A stretch of 25,894 bases of DNA from a virus. The notes under the pieces were generated by a model, which was given only the letters and a program-made list of their open reading frames with translations, did not search any database and was not told where the DNA came from. The DNA lies in IMG/VR virus record IMGVR_UViG_3300031963_000835, positions 1 through 25,894 of that record, one strand, 5' to 3'. A program made the translations under genes and the position numbers. This document shows positions 1 through 8,592 of the stretch, piece after piece. Every line of letters starts with the position of its first letter. Positions within the stretch are counted from its first letter, which is position 1.

Positions 1-631
1 CGGCATCGAGGTCGTTGATCGTGTCGTAGTAGAGTTTGTAGGCTTGCGCGAGGTAGGCTGCATCCTCTTTGCCATCGACCAGTTCGGGATACTTCTGTTG
101 CCACTCGTTGAAGACCCCCGTCATGCCCTCCACAAAAGGCCGGTTCACCCCGAGATTGGTATCGGCAAGGGCTTTCCCTACCGACTGAACATGGAGGTCG
201 TTGATCGCCTCGGTGCGTTGGCGCTGGAAATCATAGGTGCCACGGATCGCCTCGAAAAGCTGCCCGTCATCGAGGTTCTTTTTGCCGTAGTTCGCCATCG
301 CGAACGCATCACGCTCGGGTTCGTAGTTGGCGGATGGAATTTCGCGACCGAGTTGGTGTTCAAGGTAAGCGGAAATCGCTCCTCTTTTTGCCATTGCTCC
401 GGGGTCGAGGGCTTGTGCTACCGCTTCGTTTTCTGCGGTCAGTTCTTGGAAATAGGAATCGTCGGTAAAAAGTTTTGCATAGTGAGCATCCGCCTCTTCG
501 TATTCTTTTGCTTTCTTCTTTTCTCCCCAAGCAATTAAGGCGTCACCTATTTCGTCTCGATTTTCATCCGTAGCATTTTTGGATTCATTGAAATAACGGA
601 TAGCTGTTTCTTCGTCGTTTATTTCGATCAT
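1..631 (-). CDS. Large internal virion/ejection protein, N-terminal part (cut by window edge)
   Basis: An open frame starts at ATG 631 and runs without a stop to base 1, giving 210 codons. It begins MIEINDEETAIRYFNES and is rich in Glu, Lys and Ala, with long amphipathic helical stretches and no signal peptide. The product is not recognisable from this part alone. Its place, last after two other internal virion proteins and six bases after the upstream stop, matches the position of the largest ejection protein (gp16 type) in T7-like phages. That role is inferred from gene order only. The first 150 bases of the gene are AT-richer than the tail genes. No Shine-Dalgarno is visible; the upstream sequence is CATAATTTTCC. 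Confidence 0.7.
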   Translation of the reverse strand, partial: MIEINDEETAIRYFNESKNATDENRDEIGDALIAWGEKKKAKEYEEADAHYAKLFTDDSYFQELTAENEAVAQALDPGAMAKRGAISAYLEHQLGREIPSANYEPERDAFAMANYGKKNLDDGQLFEAIRGTYDFQRQRTEAINDLHVQSVGKALADTNLGVNRPFVEGMTGVFNEWQQKYPELVDGKEDAAYLAQAYKLYYDTINDLDA

Positions 632-637
632 GGAAAA

Positions 638-2632
638 TTATGCGTTGGAGGCTTTTCGGAAGGAAACAACGGCCATGCCATCGTTCTTTTGTTTGCCGCC
701 GGGAGAGTGAAAATCGAAGCGACCCGTAAGTGGTTTGCCGAATTTCTTGATCGCTTGCGCGTCTTGCATCGTGCGGTCATCCCAAGTGCGGATCACGGTG
801 GACCCATCGGCAAGGGTCAGTTCCACGGCATCGCCCTTGCCGATTCCGGCGGCTTTGAATTTGCGCTCGATGTCGGGCGAGATGGCGAGGGAGTTTTCGT
901 CGAGGCGATTGTTCCACGCACCGATGCGGTTGCGTGAGTTGGAATCCGAATACGGATCGCCGGGGAAGTTGTAATGGGTCACCTTGCCAATTGGCTTTGC
1001 TTCATTGGAAGGTTTTTTAGTTTCTTTGCCTTGTTGAATGTATTGGCTGGATGATGGGGTAGGTTGTTTTTCTGATGGTATCGAGAACAACCCAACATCA
1101 GTTGCCGGAATTGTGGGCTTGGCATTTTTTGGGAAATACTTTGCTCGCGCAGCCTCGTCTAATTTCGGCTTGATTAGGCTATCCCTGTAGGCATGGGCAT
1201 CCGCAGGAGTCTTGTCCTTGTTGGCAGGATTTCGGAACCAATCCTCCAACGATTGCTGGTAGCCATACACATCCTGCCAGTATTTATTGTTCTTCTCGAC
1301 ATCGACAATGTTCTTGCCGTCTTTGTCCAAACCTTGGTCGCCGAGGATGCCAGCTTTCCCGAGGTCAAGGACATGGCGGATCATGTCTCCCTGCCATTTT
1401 TCGGTGGCAGATTTTAGCGTCCCATCGGCGTTGAATTTTTTAACCGATTGGGCAAGCCGGTCGTTGAGAAGCGGGCGGAGTTGTTTGGGAACCTTGGCGG
1501 CGATTTCGTTTTGCAGGGTTGCGTAATCACCGAGGTCTTTGTCGGTGGCTGGGTCGTAGGTCGCAAGGCGGGCGTTTACTTCGGCAATGTCCTTTGAATT
1601 GTAAGGAACATTGTCGCTGATGAGGCGCTCAAGCCTAGCTTTGGACTCGGTGCCGGTGACTTTGAAAGTCTCCAGCGCCTTGTTGAGCTTGTCCTTGTCG
1701 GTGATGAGAAACTCGTTGCCGTTGGCATCGCGGATCGGGGTGTTGGAATCGATGGCTTGGGCGAGGGTGTTGTAGTTGTTTGTCTCGGTGATCCGGCCCT
1801 GCTGATCGACTTGCGCCATCAACCGGCGGACTTTGCTCATCGGCATCTGCCCGTATTCGCCATCAATGCGGGCATCGTCTTTCGCGTCCCCGGCGGTCTT
1901 GACATATTCGTTGAGGTTCTGCTTCGCGACCGTCCAGTCGGTCATCAAGTCGGCGGTGATCCGGTCGGTCTGCATCGACTCGGCAGCGCGGATTTCGTTG
2001 TCGCGGATGTCGGCGGCGAATTTGTCGAATTCCTCTTGGGTGAAAACGCCTTTGTCCACGCCACCTTTGAAGGCAGAAAGAGAGGCTTCAAAATTGCTTT
2101 CGGCAGCGAGGCGGAGGGCGTTGGCCTTGATGTCGGTCTTGGCAAGTTCCAGTTGCTTGATGCGGGATTCTGCATTCAGCGTGACCTCGGACTTGAGCGT
2201 CCAGTTATCTAAATACGGTTGGAATTTTGCTGCGGCGTTGTTGCTGAACTTGATTTCGGCCAGCGCCCGCTTGGTTTCCTCTTGGTGTCTGGCGAAAGAC
2301 TCGCCCCACTTTTCCAAAGGGAGAGTCGCTTGGTCGGCTTTCTGCTTTTGCGTAGCGACCGCGAGGAGCGTCTCGGCGCGGTTGATGTCCGCGTAGTCCT
2401 TGGCCTCGGCGAATTTCTGGCCCCACTTCATGGCGACATCGCCCAGCCCGCCGATGGAGTCGGCGAATTTGCCCATGGCGCGGGCTTCCTGCGAGAAGGC
2501 GTCGAGTTCCAGCGTTTGGGTGAGCATCGAGTTGGACCCTCGTCCTATGGACGAAGCCGCGATGCCTTGGCCTTGGGGCGGCGTTATGGCATTTCCTGCG
2601 TTTGGGATGTCAATGAGTCGGATGGCGGGCAT
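638..2632 (-). CDS. Internal virion protein with C-terminal double-psi barrel-like domain
   Basis: A 664-residue protein. Residues 1 to about 500 are mostly charged, helical, Ala/Lys/Asp-rich sequence without membrane segments, as in podoviral inner-core (ejection) proteins. A low-complexity linker rich in Pro, Ser, Gln and Lys follows around 515-545. Residues 546-664 look like a compact beta domain: KVTHYNFPG, then LAISPDIERKF, GDAVELTLADG, VIRTWDDRT and GRFDFHSPGG. The order 'aspartate-proline-like step, GD-V-L strand, V-x-x-W-D-D-R, G-R-x-D' resembles the double-psi beta-barrel of the RlpA/3D families, some of which act on peptidoglycan. A cell-wall role during DNA entry is inference. The neighbours are the gp14-like protein upstream and the cut large protein downstream. 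It starts at ATG 2632, two bases after the previous stop. Confidence 0.75.
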   Translation of the reverse strand: MPAIRLIDIPNAGNAITPPQGQGIAASSIGRGSNSMLTQTLELDAFSQEARAMGKFADSIGGLGDVAMKWGQKFAEAKDYADINRAETLLAVATQKQKADQATLPLEKWGESFARHQEETKRALAEIKFSNNAAAKFQPYLDNWTLKSEVTLNAESRIKQLELAKTDIKANALRLAAESNFEASLSAFKGGVDKGVFTQEEFDKFAADIRDNEIRAAESMQTDRITADLMTDWTVAKQNLNEYVKTAGDAKDDARIDGEYGQMPMSKVRRLMAQVDQQGRITETNNYNTLAQAIDSNTPIRDANGNEFLITDKDKLNKALETFKVTGTESKARLERLISDNVPYNSKDIAEVNARLATYDPATDKDLGDYATLQNEIAAKVPKQLRPLLNDRLAQSVKKFNADGTLKSATEKWQGDMIRHVLDLGKAGILGDQGLDKDGKNIVDVEKNNKYWQDVYGYQQSLEDWFRNPANKDKTPADAHAYRDSLIKPKLDEAARAKYFPKNAKPTIPATDVGLFSIPSEKQPTPSSSQYIQQGKETKKPSNEAKPIGKVTHYNFPGDPYSDSNSRNRIGAWNNRLDENSLAISPDIERKFKAAGIGKGDAVELTLADGSTVIRTWDDRTMQDAQAIKKFGKPLTGRFDFHSPGGKQKNDGMAVVSFRKASNA

Positions 2633-2634
2633 TG

Positions 2635-3441
2635 TTAAGAAATGGGTTTAAAACTTCCACTTGATGGAGCGTAGTATTGGCCCCCGGTTGCGGATGTTTT
2701 TGGGACATACTGCTGGCCCCCATAACCAGTAACAGCCCCTGTAGGATTCTTCGACGCGGAGCTTCCGTAGTAACTCAACCCGGTGTTGGCAGCGGAGCCG
2801 ACCCCGCTGGCCAGCGCGGTGTAGCCTCCCATGGCGGTGGCGCGGGCGGTGGCGTTGCCGGACATTTGCTCGATGGCGGCTTGGCGCATGTTGATCCGGT
2901 AACCTGCTCCGCCCGTTTTTTCTTCCCACAACGCCGTTGCCATTTGGTAATCGGCAGCGGTTCTTTCCAAGTCCGCTTGGTAGGTTTGTTGCCGAGAAAA
3001 TTCATACGCCTTTTGCCTTTCATCGACCGCCGCCAGTTCGCCCTGGGTGAAGGTATCAGCCAAAACTGCAAGTGGAGAGCCTTCGGGAGTTACGCCCCCA
3101 GCAGCATATTGGCTGCGCTGAAGACCCAAAATGCGGTCGCGTTCTTGACGGATGCGGTTGGCTTGTTCTTGGGATTGCTGTGTTTGGGCATCGGCGGCTT
3201 GCTGTCGCCAGTCCGCCATGTTTTTTTCGACTTGTGCGTTGTATTGGGCGGCTTGGGCTTGAGCTATGGCCGCATTTCTTGCAATCTCGGCGTTCTGCTC
3301 ATTGATCTGGCGGTTGTATGCTGCGATGGCGGCTTGCGATTTGCTTTGCTCGCTGGCGGAATACATGGCCACTCCGGTCGATGCGGCGGTGGCGACTACG
3401 GAAGCGATAGCAAGATAAGCTGCTGGCTCTAAACCTGTCAT
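2635..3441 (-). CDS. Internal virion protein, gp14-like, coiled coil
   Basis: A 268-residue protein starting at ATG 3441, whose ATGA overlaps the stop of the GNAT-like gene. The longer open frame upstream of this Met lies inside that gene and was rejected. Residues about 6-26 (AAYLAIASVVATAAST) are hydrophobic and could span a membrane. A long Ala/Gln/Arg-rich heptad region follows (SKSQAAIAAYNRQINEQNAE onward). Then comes the segment YAAGGVTPEGSPLAVLADT, typical of podoviral internal virion proteins of the T7 gp14 class, and a Gly/Ser/Tyr-rich tail. Such proteins leave the capsid with the DNA and form part of a channel across the envelope; that is family knowledge. Exact orthology was not tested. 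Confidence 0.8.
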   Translation of the reverse strand: MTGLEPAAYLAIASVVATAASTGVAMYSASEQSKSQAAIAAYNRQINEQNAEIARNAAIAQAQAAQYNAQVEKNMADWRQQAADAQTQQSQEQANRIRQERDRILGLQRSQYAAGGVTPEGSPLAVLADTFTQGELAAVDERQKAYEFSRQQTYQADLERTAADYQMATALWEEKTGGAGYRINMRQAAIEQMSGNATARATAMGGYTALASGVGSAANTGLSYYGSSASKNPTGAVTGYGGQQYVPKTSATGGQYYAPSSGSFKPIS

Positions 3442-3851
3442 ATTTCTTCCTCCGATGTTGATGCGATCATGGCGACTTGATTGCAGGATAATTCGCGGAA
3501 TCCTTGAGATTCCAAACGACGAGCGATGCCAGGGTAGGTGAAGACAGCCATGGTGTGGTAGCCGAGTTCGCGGGCCATTTTGCGAAGGCAGGCCACACAA
3601 TGCCGGAAGGCGAGCATCGCGGTTTTCAAGGAAAGGCCGGGGGCGCTGACGGCATGTTCGGCCATGCACATCCCACAGGAATTGTCCATGTGGAGGAAGA
3701 GTGCGGAGACCGGCTTGCCGTCGATCTCGCAGACGACTCCGCATTTCGGGAGCATCGGCTCCGGGCGGCGGTGCTTGCCGTGGGCATGCCACCACTCCGA
3801 GAGCATCTCGTAGTCGGTCGGTTCGTAGTGGCGGATGGTGATGTCACTCAT
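3438..3851 (-). CDS. GNAT-fold acetyltransferase-like virion-region protein
   Basis: A 137-residue protein. The start at ATG 3851 overlaps the stop of the nozzle gene by eight bases; the longer upstream frame is a shadow of that gene. It begins MSDITIRHYEPTDYEMLSEW, the usual first strand and helix of a GNAT fold. LPKCGVVCEIDGKPVSALFL corresponds to the central beta strands, and a later helix precedes LGYHTMAVFTYPGIARRLESQ and GFRELS, which resemble the C-terminal GNAT elements. A clear Q/R-x-x-G-x-G/A acetyl-CoA loop is not visible, so catalysis is uncertain. Small GNAT-like proteins often lie between tail tube and internal virion genes in podoviruses. It is Cys- and Met-rich for its size. 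Confidence 0.7.
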   Translation of the reverse strand: MSDITIRHYEPTDYEMLSEWWHAHGKHRRPEPMLPKCGVVCEIDGKPVSALFLHMDNSCGMCMAEHAVSAPGLSLKTAMLAFRHCVACLRKMARELGYHTMAVFTYPGIARRLESQGFRELSCNQVAMIASTSEEEI

Positions 3852-6600
3852 TGCCGTAGGCGTCCCACTTGGGAAGGATCGAGATGATGCACATGGGATA
3901 GGGTTCGGTTTGCCGGACATCGACATCGGCGTCGATGCCGAACGCTCCGCCGAGGATGATCTTTTGGTCGCCCGTGGTGGTCGTCGGGGCGAGAGCATAC
4001 CATGTTCCATTATTTGTGCGAACTTCGCCGCCGCGACTCTTCAGAGTGCGGACGACGACTTGATGGATGCGCTTCTTGCGCGACTGCGCGGTGCCGTCCT
4101 CGAAGTCGGCATCGAGCTTCATGGGGCGGAGCGTGGAGGTGTAGGGCAGGCCGACATAGCCTGCGGCGGCTTGGGGAACGGTGATCGCTCCGCTGGCGAC
4201 CGTGCGGGTCACGGGGGCTTGGCCGTCTTGCATGACGGTGACGGTTTTCCCATTGAGATGCGCGAGGCCGGAGATCGTGCGGTTGGCTTCGCCGGTGGCG
4301 AAGGCGACATGGCCGTCGAGGTAGCGCCATGAGTTGGCAGTCTGGTCATCGATGTGTTTGCGCCAGAGCAGAGGGAATCGCTCCACCGTGCGAACCGTGG
4401 CGGCGGCATTTCCTGTGTAGGTGAAGGTTCCACCGCTCAAGGATGAGACCGGCGCGGAGAAACTGCCATTCACCACGACGACTTGCGTGGTGTTTGGGGT
4501 GATCGAGGAATTCGCGATGCCTAGCGACTCGCCGCTCAAGCTGCCGATGGTGAAGGTGTTCGACCCGGGATTGGCCAGAACGACATAGGTCTCCGTGGCC
4601 GAAATGTTCGATCCGGCAGGGAGATTCGTGAACTGGACTCTTTGACCGGCGACGATGCCGACATAGCGTTTCACGACCATCCAGACTTCATCCTCGGTGC
4701 CGTTCCCGTAGATGGTAGCGACCGATTCCACATCGGCATCGCCGAGCGTGTGGCGGTGCCAGCCGACGACTTTCTGATCGCGCTCGTAGGTCATGGCGAT
4801 GAGGGTGCCGTCTCCGCGAACGCACCAGAGGACCGCATCGGGTTGTTGCTGGTAGGCGATGTCCACGATCTCGCCATTGGTGATGTGTTCCGCGAGTAAG
4901 GTGAGGTCCGGCGCGACCCAACCGTCCTTGTTGAGTTCGTAGACCAACTCGCGAACCTTGCGTCCGTTGCGCTGGACGAAGAGGAGGACATCATTCACCA
5001 GCGCGGCCTTCATATATTTTGACCCGTAGGAGGATTGCCGGTTCGCCTGCACATTCGTTGCCGAGAGCGCCTGCGTGGAATCGGCGCTGCCAATCGTCCA
5101 CTCGTCGCCGGATGTGCCGATGAGGAGTTGGCTTTGGCTATACATCCAATTGATGCGGTTGCCCTCCGAGGCCGCGAGCGTGAACTGCACGGCATCGCTG
5201 GCGGTGACGCCGGTCTGGAAATTCTCAAAATCATCAATCGCGCTGCACCAGACGGTGTTTGGCTGGGAGGATGTGCCGCCAAAGCAAAGGCGCTGCTCAT
5301 GCATGGCGACCGAGCGGGGGTGGCCCGATTCTCCAGAAAAGGCAGGCTCGGTCCAATAGGTGGTTTTTTTATTGCTGCGCGATTCCGCCCCGAGCCACTC
5401 CAACGCAGTAGCCGAAGCTGTGAGTCCATCGGTTGCCACAGAGTTGATTTTGACGAGGCCACCCACTTCGTAAGTGCTATTGGTAAGCAAGGCGCGGGCA
5501 TTGGTCGCGCTGGTATAGCTGGAAATCCAGATTTTCAATCCGCAGCGAGCGGATTCGTTTCCGCTTGTGATGATGTTTCGGTCGCCGTTGGAGTCGTATT
5601 CCCGCACGACTTCCATTTGGGAAATGTTTTCAACGACCACGGTGCCGGAGGTGGCCCCGGAATTTGCCACGGTCACCGTGTAGGAATTGTCGTTGACGAC
5701 CGTGATGGTGTAGGGGATTGCCGAGAAAAATGGGGCGGGTCCGCTGACGAAATGAACAAAATCACCCGTTGAGTATCCATGGGCGGTGTGGGAAACCGTG
5801 CAGACGGTTCCGACTCGGGTGACAGAACATTGAATCGGACCGTTTTTCCAAATTTCGTTTGGGGTCCGCATGATGCGGACAACGGCATTCCATGTGCCAA
5901 AAGTGGAGAAATCCCAAGCGCCAATGACATCCATGCTGGCCGAAGCCCACCGGCCTCCGATGGCAAAATCAAACGAAGCTCCAAGGCGTTTCCATTTCAA
6001 ATCCCAGCGGGTATTGACATGGCCGGGTTTGAAAATCGCAGCGCTGGCGGTGAGGGTCACGGTCCCCTGCTCTCCGTTGGCGGAAATCGTGGTGGTGGTG
6101 TCGTTGCGTTCTAACTGCGGTGGGTAGTCCCAATCGACCGGTTCAAAAGTCCAGTTGTTGTCGGCGAGGCGCGAGAGTTTGTAGGGAGGGTAGTTCGCAT
6201 GGGCGAAATACATGATGTCGTTGATCTGGACATATTGAATTTCGCGCAGGTCGGCTCCCACATACGGGTGCGAGATTTCCAAAGTCCCGCCCGAGGTGTT
6301 GGTCTGCAAGGCTCCCGTGGCGGGGTTCCAGAATCTCATGTAGCCCACGCCCATCTCGATGATGAAGCGGGTCGTGGTTGAGAAGTTGAACCCGATCAAG
6401 CGAACTTCGCCAAGCGTGACATATTTGGTCGTGCCGAGGAATTGCGTTCCGGGGCGGCGGATCACGCCGCCGTAGGGCAGGATTTGGAAGTTCTCTAAAG
6501 TGCGGCAGGCGCTGCGGTATTTCTCCAGACTCGTCCGGGCGTCGATGAAGGGCGAGACTTCACCGGCATTGAACGAGGGATAGAAATCGAACTTCGGCAT
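3844..6600 (-). CDS. Tail nozzle / tail tubular protein B-like
   Basis: A 918-residue protein starting at ATG 6600, directly after the TAG of the holin-like gene. The N-terminus, with SFNAGEVSPFIDARTSLEKY followed by ENFQILPYGGVIRRPGTQF, is the signature of the podoviral tail nozzle or stabiliser family (T7 gp12-like). That protein extends the tail tube below the portal and adaptor. The later core contains RSVAMHEQRLCFGGTSSQPN, LLIGTSGDEWTIG and DAVLWCVRGDGTLIAMTYER, all usual in this family. Two extra beta-rich segments appear to interrupt the core: about residues 255-330 (SVTRVGTVCTVSHTAHGYST), and a stretch between VWMVVKRYV and RTVERFPLLW. It ends with a conserved-looking domain (LRPMKLDADFEDGTAQSRKK). 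Family assignment is strong; the inserted domains are my reading. Confidence 0.85.
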   Translation of the reverse strand: MPKFDFYPSFNAGEVSPFIDARTSLEKYRSACRTLENFQILPYGGVIRRPGTQFLGTTKYVTLGEVRLIGFNFSTTTRFIIEMGVGYMRFWNPATGALQTNTSGGTLEISHPYVGADLREIQYVQINDIMYFAHANYPPYKLSRLADNNWTFEPVDWDYPPQLERNDTTTTISANGEQGTVTLTASAAIFKPGHVNTRWDLKWKRLGASFDFAIGGRWASASMDVIGAWDFSTFGTWNAVVRIMRTPNEIWKNGPIQCSVTRVGTVCTVSHTAHGYSTGDFVHFVSGPAPFFSAIPYTITVVNDNSYTVTVANSGATSGTVVVENISQMEVVREYDSNGDRNIITSGNESARCGLKIWISSYTSATNARALLTNSTYEVGGLVKINSVATDGLTASATALEWLGAESRSNKKTTYWTEPAFSGESGHPRSVAMHEQRLCFGGTSSQPNTVWCSAIDDFENFQTGVTASDAVQFTLAASEGNRINWMYSQSQLLIGTSGDEWTIGSADSTQALSATNVQANRQSSYGSKYMKAALVNDVLLFVQRNGRKVRELVYELNKDGWVAPDLTLLAEHITNGEIVDIAYQQQPDAVLWCVRGDGTLIAMTYERDQKVVGWHRHTLGDADVESVATIYGNGTEDEVWMVVKRYVGIVAGQRVQFTNLPAGSNISATETYVVLANPGSNTFTIGSLSGESLGIANSSITPNTTQVVVVNGSFSAPVSSLSGGTFTYTGNAAATVRTVERFPLLWRKHIDDQTANSWRYLDGHVAFATGEANRTISGLAHLNGKTVTVMQDGQAPVTRTVASGAITVPQAAAGYVGLPYTSTLRPMKLDADFEDGTAQSRKKRIHQVVVRTLKSRGGEVRTNNGTWYALAPTTTTGDQKIILGGAFGIDADVDVRQTEPYPMCIISILPKWDAYGNE

Positions 6601-6783
6601 CTACTTTTTCAGATCGCGGAGGATTTTGACGAGGGTGACGATGCCCACCGCGAGGCCGACCGCCACGGACGCGAGGCGCATCCACGCTTCCAGATGCGGG
6701 AGCATGGAATACACCGCCGCACCGATGGAGGTGGCGCTGCCGACGAGGCCGGTGGCTGCGGATTTGAGTTGGTCGCCGTTCAT
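6601..6783 (-). CDS. Small holin-like membrane protein
   Basis: A 60-residue protein with two hydrophobic segments: about residues 9-28 (AATGLVGSATSIGAAVYSML) and 37-55 (LASVAVGLAVGIVTLVKIL). They are joined by a short polar turn, and the protein ends in a basic C-terminus, RDLKK. Size, two-segment layout and charged tail fit a small phage holin. The place between fibre genes and the nozzle gene also fits, since T7-like phages keep the holin near the fibre gene. No endolysin is seen nearby, so lysis function rests on context. Start ATG 6783 shares one base with the TAA of the fibre gene (TAATG). Confidence 0.65.
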   Translation of the reverse strand: MNGDQLKSAATGLVGSATSIGAAVYSMLPHLEAWMRLASVAVGLAVGIVTLVKILRDLKK

Positions 6784-8285
6784 TAGCTATTGGCTTGAGC
6801 AAGAAGATTTCCGAGGATTTCCGTGGTCGTGCATTGGCCGAGTCGAGTCGTGTTGAGGGCCGAGACTTTGGCGAGTTCGCTCGAAAGCTCGGTTCTCACC
6901 TGTGAGGCGATCTGGCTGGCGGTGGGGACGGTGGGCGCGTTGGTCAAAGTTGTTGCGGTATCGACAAGCCCGCCGGTGATGGTGCGGGTGGCGTGGCTCC
7001 AGATGTCGCTCGGCGTGACAGATGCTGGTGCGTTGGTGAGCGTGGTGACGGTGCCTCCAGTGATTTCGCGGGAGGCAGCAGACCAGACGGCGCTGGCGAT
7101 TTCACCCTCGGTGGGCACATCGGGCGCGTTGGTGAGAGTTGTGACCGTGGCAAGCGTGCCGTTGGGGGCGAGCCTGCTTGAAACAGTTGCATCGAGGTTG
7201 TCCAGAGCGCCAGCGCGGGCGGTGGTGAGGCCCTGCGCGGTGAGCGCGGATTGAACATCGGCAGGCGTGAGGACTGCCGTGCCTGTGGTCGCATCGACGG
7301 GGACTCCCAGCGCCACCGATCCTGCGGCTGGGACCGCACATGTGCCGGTGAGGTTGCCATTGGCATAGACGGTTCCGGTGCGGACATCTGCGGGGGCGGC
7401 TTGGCCGAGCGAGTTGTCGGCGGTGTAAAAATCCGAATAAGTTGTTGTGCCGTTTTTTGCAAAACGCACAAACGCAGTAGACGGCGTTGGGTTCATTAAA
7501 AATTTGGCGCAGTTTGTTGCAGCCAGTCCATTGGGTGCAGAAATCAACGACCCGCTTAGAGTTATATTTGCACCAGTTGTATTAGTGCATTCTAGTCCAT
7601 GGTGCGAGTTTGAGGCGGTGATCGACCCGCTAATGGTAACTGCTCCTGTCGTGGCATTGGAAATGCCAGGGGCGTTTACCGCCAAAACTGAACCGGTAAT
7701 ATTTAATGTGCCGCCTGCGGCATTTCTAATTCCGGATCCGGTCGCTGAAGAACCGGCAGTTACATTGCCAGTCACAATAATAGTGCCTGTTGAGTTATTA
7801 TTGACTCCGTAGGGGGCAACAGTTCCCGGCCCGCCCGATATAGTATTGGCCGTTATATTGACCGTGCCGACACCTGTGTTATTTACCCCATAAGCTCTCG
7901 CCGCATTTGCTGTAACATTACCTGCTGTGGTTACCGTCAATAAGCCAGAGGATGTATTTGCAACCGCAACTGCATCGTTTGTTGGTCCCCCGCTAATGTT
8001 GCCCACGATGTTTGCGCTGGCCGGAGATGCCGAAGAAAAAGTTAGAAGAGTTACCGCTAAGGTCGTGGATTTGTGCGTCACATTAGCTGTTAAAGTGACT
8101 CCACCGCTTAAAATAAATGTTCCTGTCCCTGCGTTGGAAATCTCATCGCAAGTGACATTTGCATTGATCGTAATGGTGTGGCCTGTCGATGCGCGGGCTT
8201 CGTCGCCAATCGTAGGCACAACGCCACCAACCCATGTCGCGCCCGCATTAAAGTTGCCGCTTGCGGCAGAGGTAATGAGTGCCAT
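6783..8285 (-). CDS. Tail fibre/spike protein with beta-solenoid-like repeats
   Basis: A 500-residue protein rich in Thr, Ala, Gly, Asn and Val. It starts MALITSAASGNFNAGATWVG, a common N-terminal opening of phage beta-helical fibres. Residues about 45-250 consist of irregular repeats with N-I-T, G-N-V-T and G-V-N-N turns, as expected for a right-handed beta helix. Residues about 375-470 hold three copies of a repeat of the type TLTNAP..PT..I-x-S-x-V/H, two of them ending in ITGG, likely a shaft. The C-terminus (TELSSELAKVSALNTTRL) is helical. The solenoid part (about 7430-8170) is visibly AT-richer than the shaft part. The receptor is unknown. A fibre or spike role is supported by composition, repeats and neighbours. 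Confidence 0.7.
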   Translation of the reverse strand: MALITSAASGNFNAGATWVGGVVPTIGDEARASTGHTITINANVTCDEISNAGTGTFILSGGVTLTANVTHKSTTLAVTLLTFSSASPASANIVGNISGGPTNDAVAVANTSSGLLTVTTAGNVTANAARAYGVNNTGVGTVNITANTISGGPGTVAPYGVNNNSTGTIIVTGNVTAGSSATGSGIRNAAGGTLNITGSVLAVNAPGISNATTGAVTISGSITASNSHHGLECTNTTGANITLSGSLISAPNGLAATNCAKFLMNPTPSTAFVRFAKNGTTTYSDFYTADNSLGQAAPADVRTGTVYANGNLTGTCAVPAAGSVALGVPVDATTGTAVLTPADVQSALTAQGLTTARAGALDNLDATVSSRLAPNGTLATVTTLTNAPDVPTEGEIASAVWSAASREITGGTVTTLTNAPASVTPSDIWSHATRTITGGLVDTATTLTNAPTVPTASQIASQVRTELSSELAKVSALNTTRLGQCTTTEILGNLLAQANS

Positions 8286-8288
8286 GGC

Positions 8289-8570
8289 TTAGAGTCCTTT
8301 TGCGATGAGGTAGGCTTGGAGGGCGGATTGGATCGCGCCAACCGCTTGCTGTGTGGCCTCGTCGCTGCCTGCCAGCGATCCGAGCGCAATGCCGATGGCG
8401 GCTTCGTCTGCGGTGATGACTTCGCCGGACTCAATGCGGGTTGGGACGAGGCGCATGGCGACCTGCGCGTCAGAAGAACCATCGCTCAAATACCGGCCCG
8501 TGATGGCCAAATTGAGTGAGAATTTGTCGTAGGATTTTCCGTTAATTTCGATTGGTGCGGATGCTGTCAT
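8289..8570 (-). CDS. Small hypothetical protein in fibre cluster
   Basis: A 93-residue protein. I chose ATG 8570 (MTASAPIEINGKSYDKFSLN) because the longer frame upstream runs through the neighbouring gene. It contains IEINGKSYDKFSLNLAITG, a short beta region, then a helical C-terminus (DEATQQAVGAIQSALQAYLI). No catalytic motif or membrane segment is seen. It lies between two fibre genes, with 3 bases to the next and 22 bases from the previous one, so a small virion or fibre-assembly role is possible but unproven. The upstream sequence (CCCACCACC) has no Shine-Dalgarno. Confidence 0.65.
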   Translation of the reverse strand: MTASAPIEINGKSYDKFSLNLAITGRYLSDGSSDAQVAMRLVPTRIESGEVITADEAAIGIALGSLAGSDEATQQAVGAIQSALQAYLIAKGL

Positions 8571-8592
8571 GGTGGTGGGTTTTTTTGAGGTT

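Noticed and set aside
44-538. Plus-strand open frame at the left edge
   Set aside because: The minus strand has an open frame through the whole segment that fits gene order and coupling; the plus frame is its mirror.
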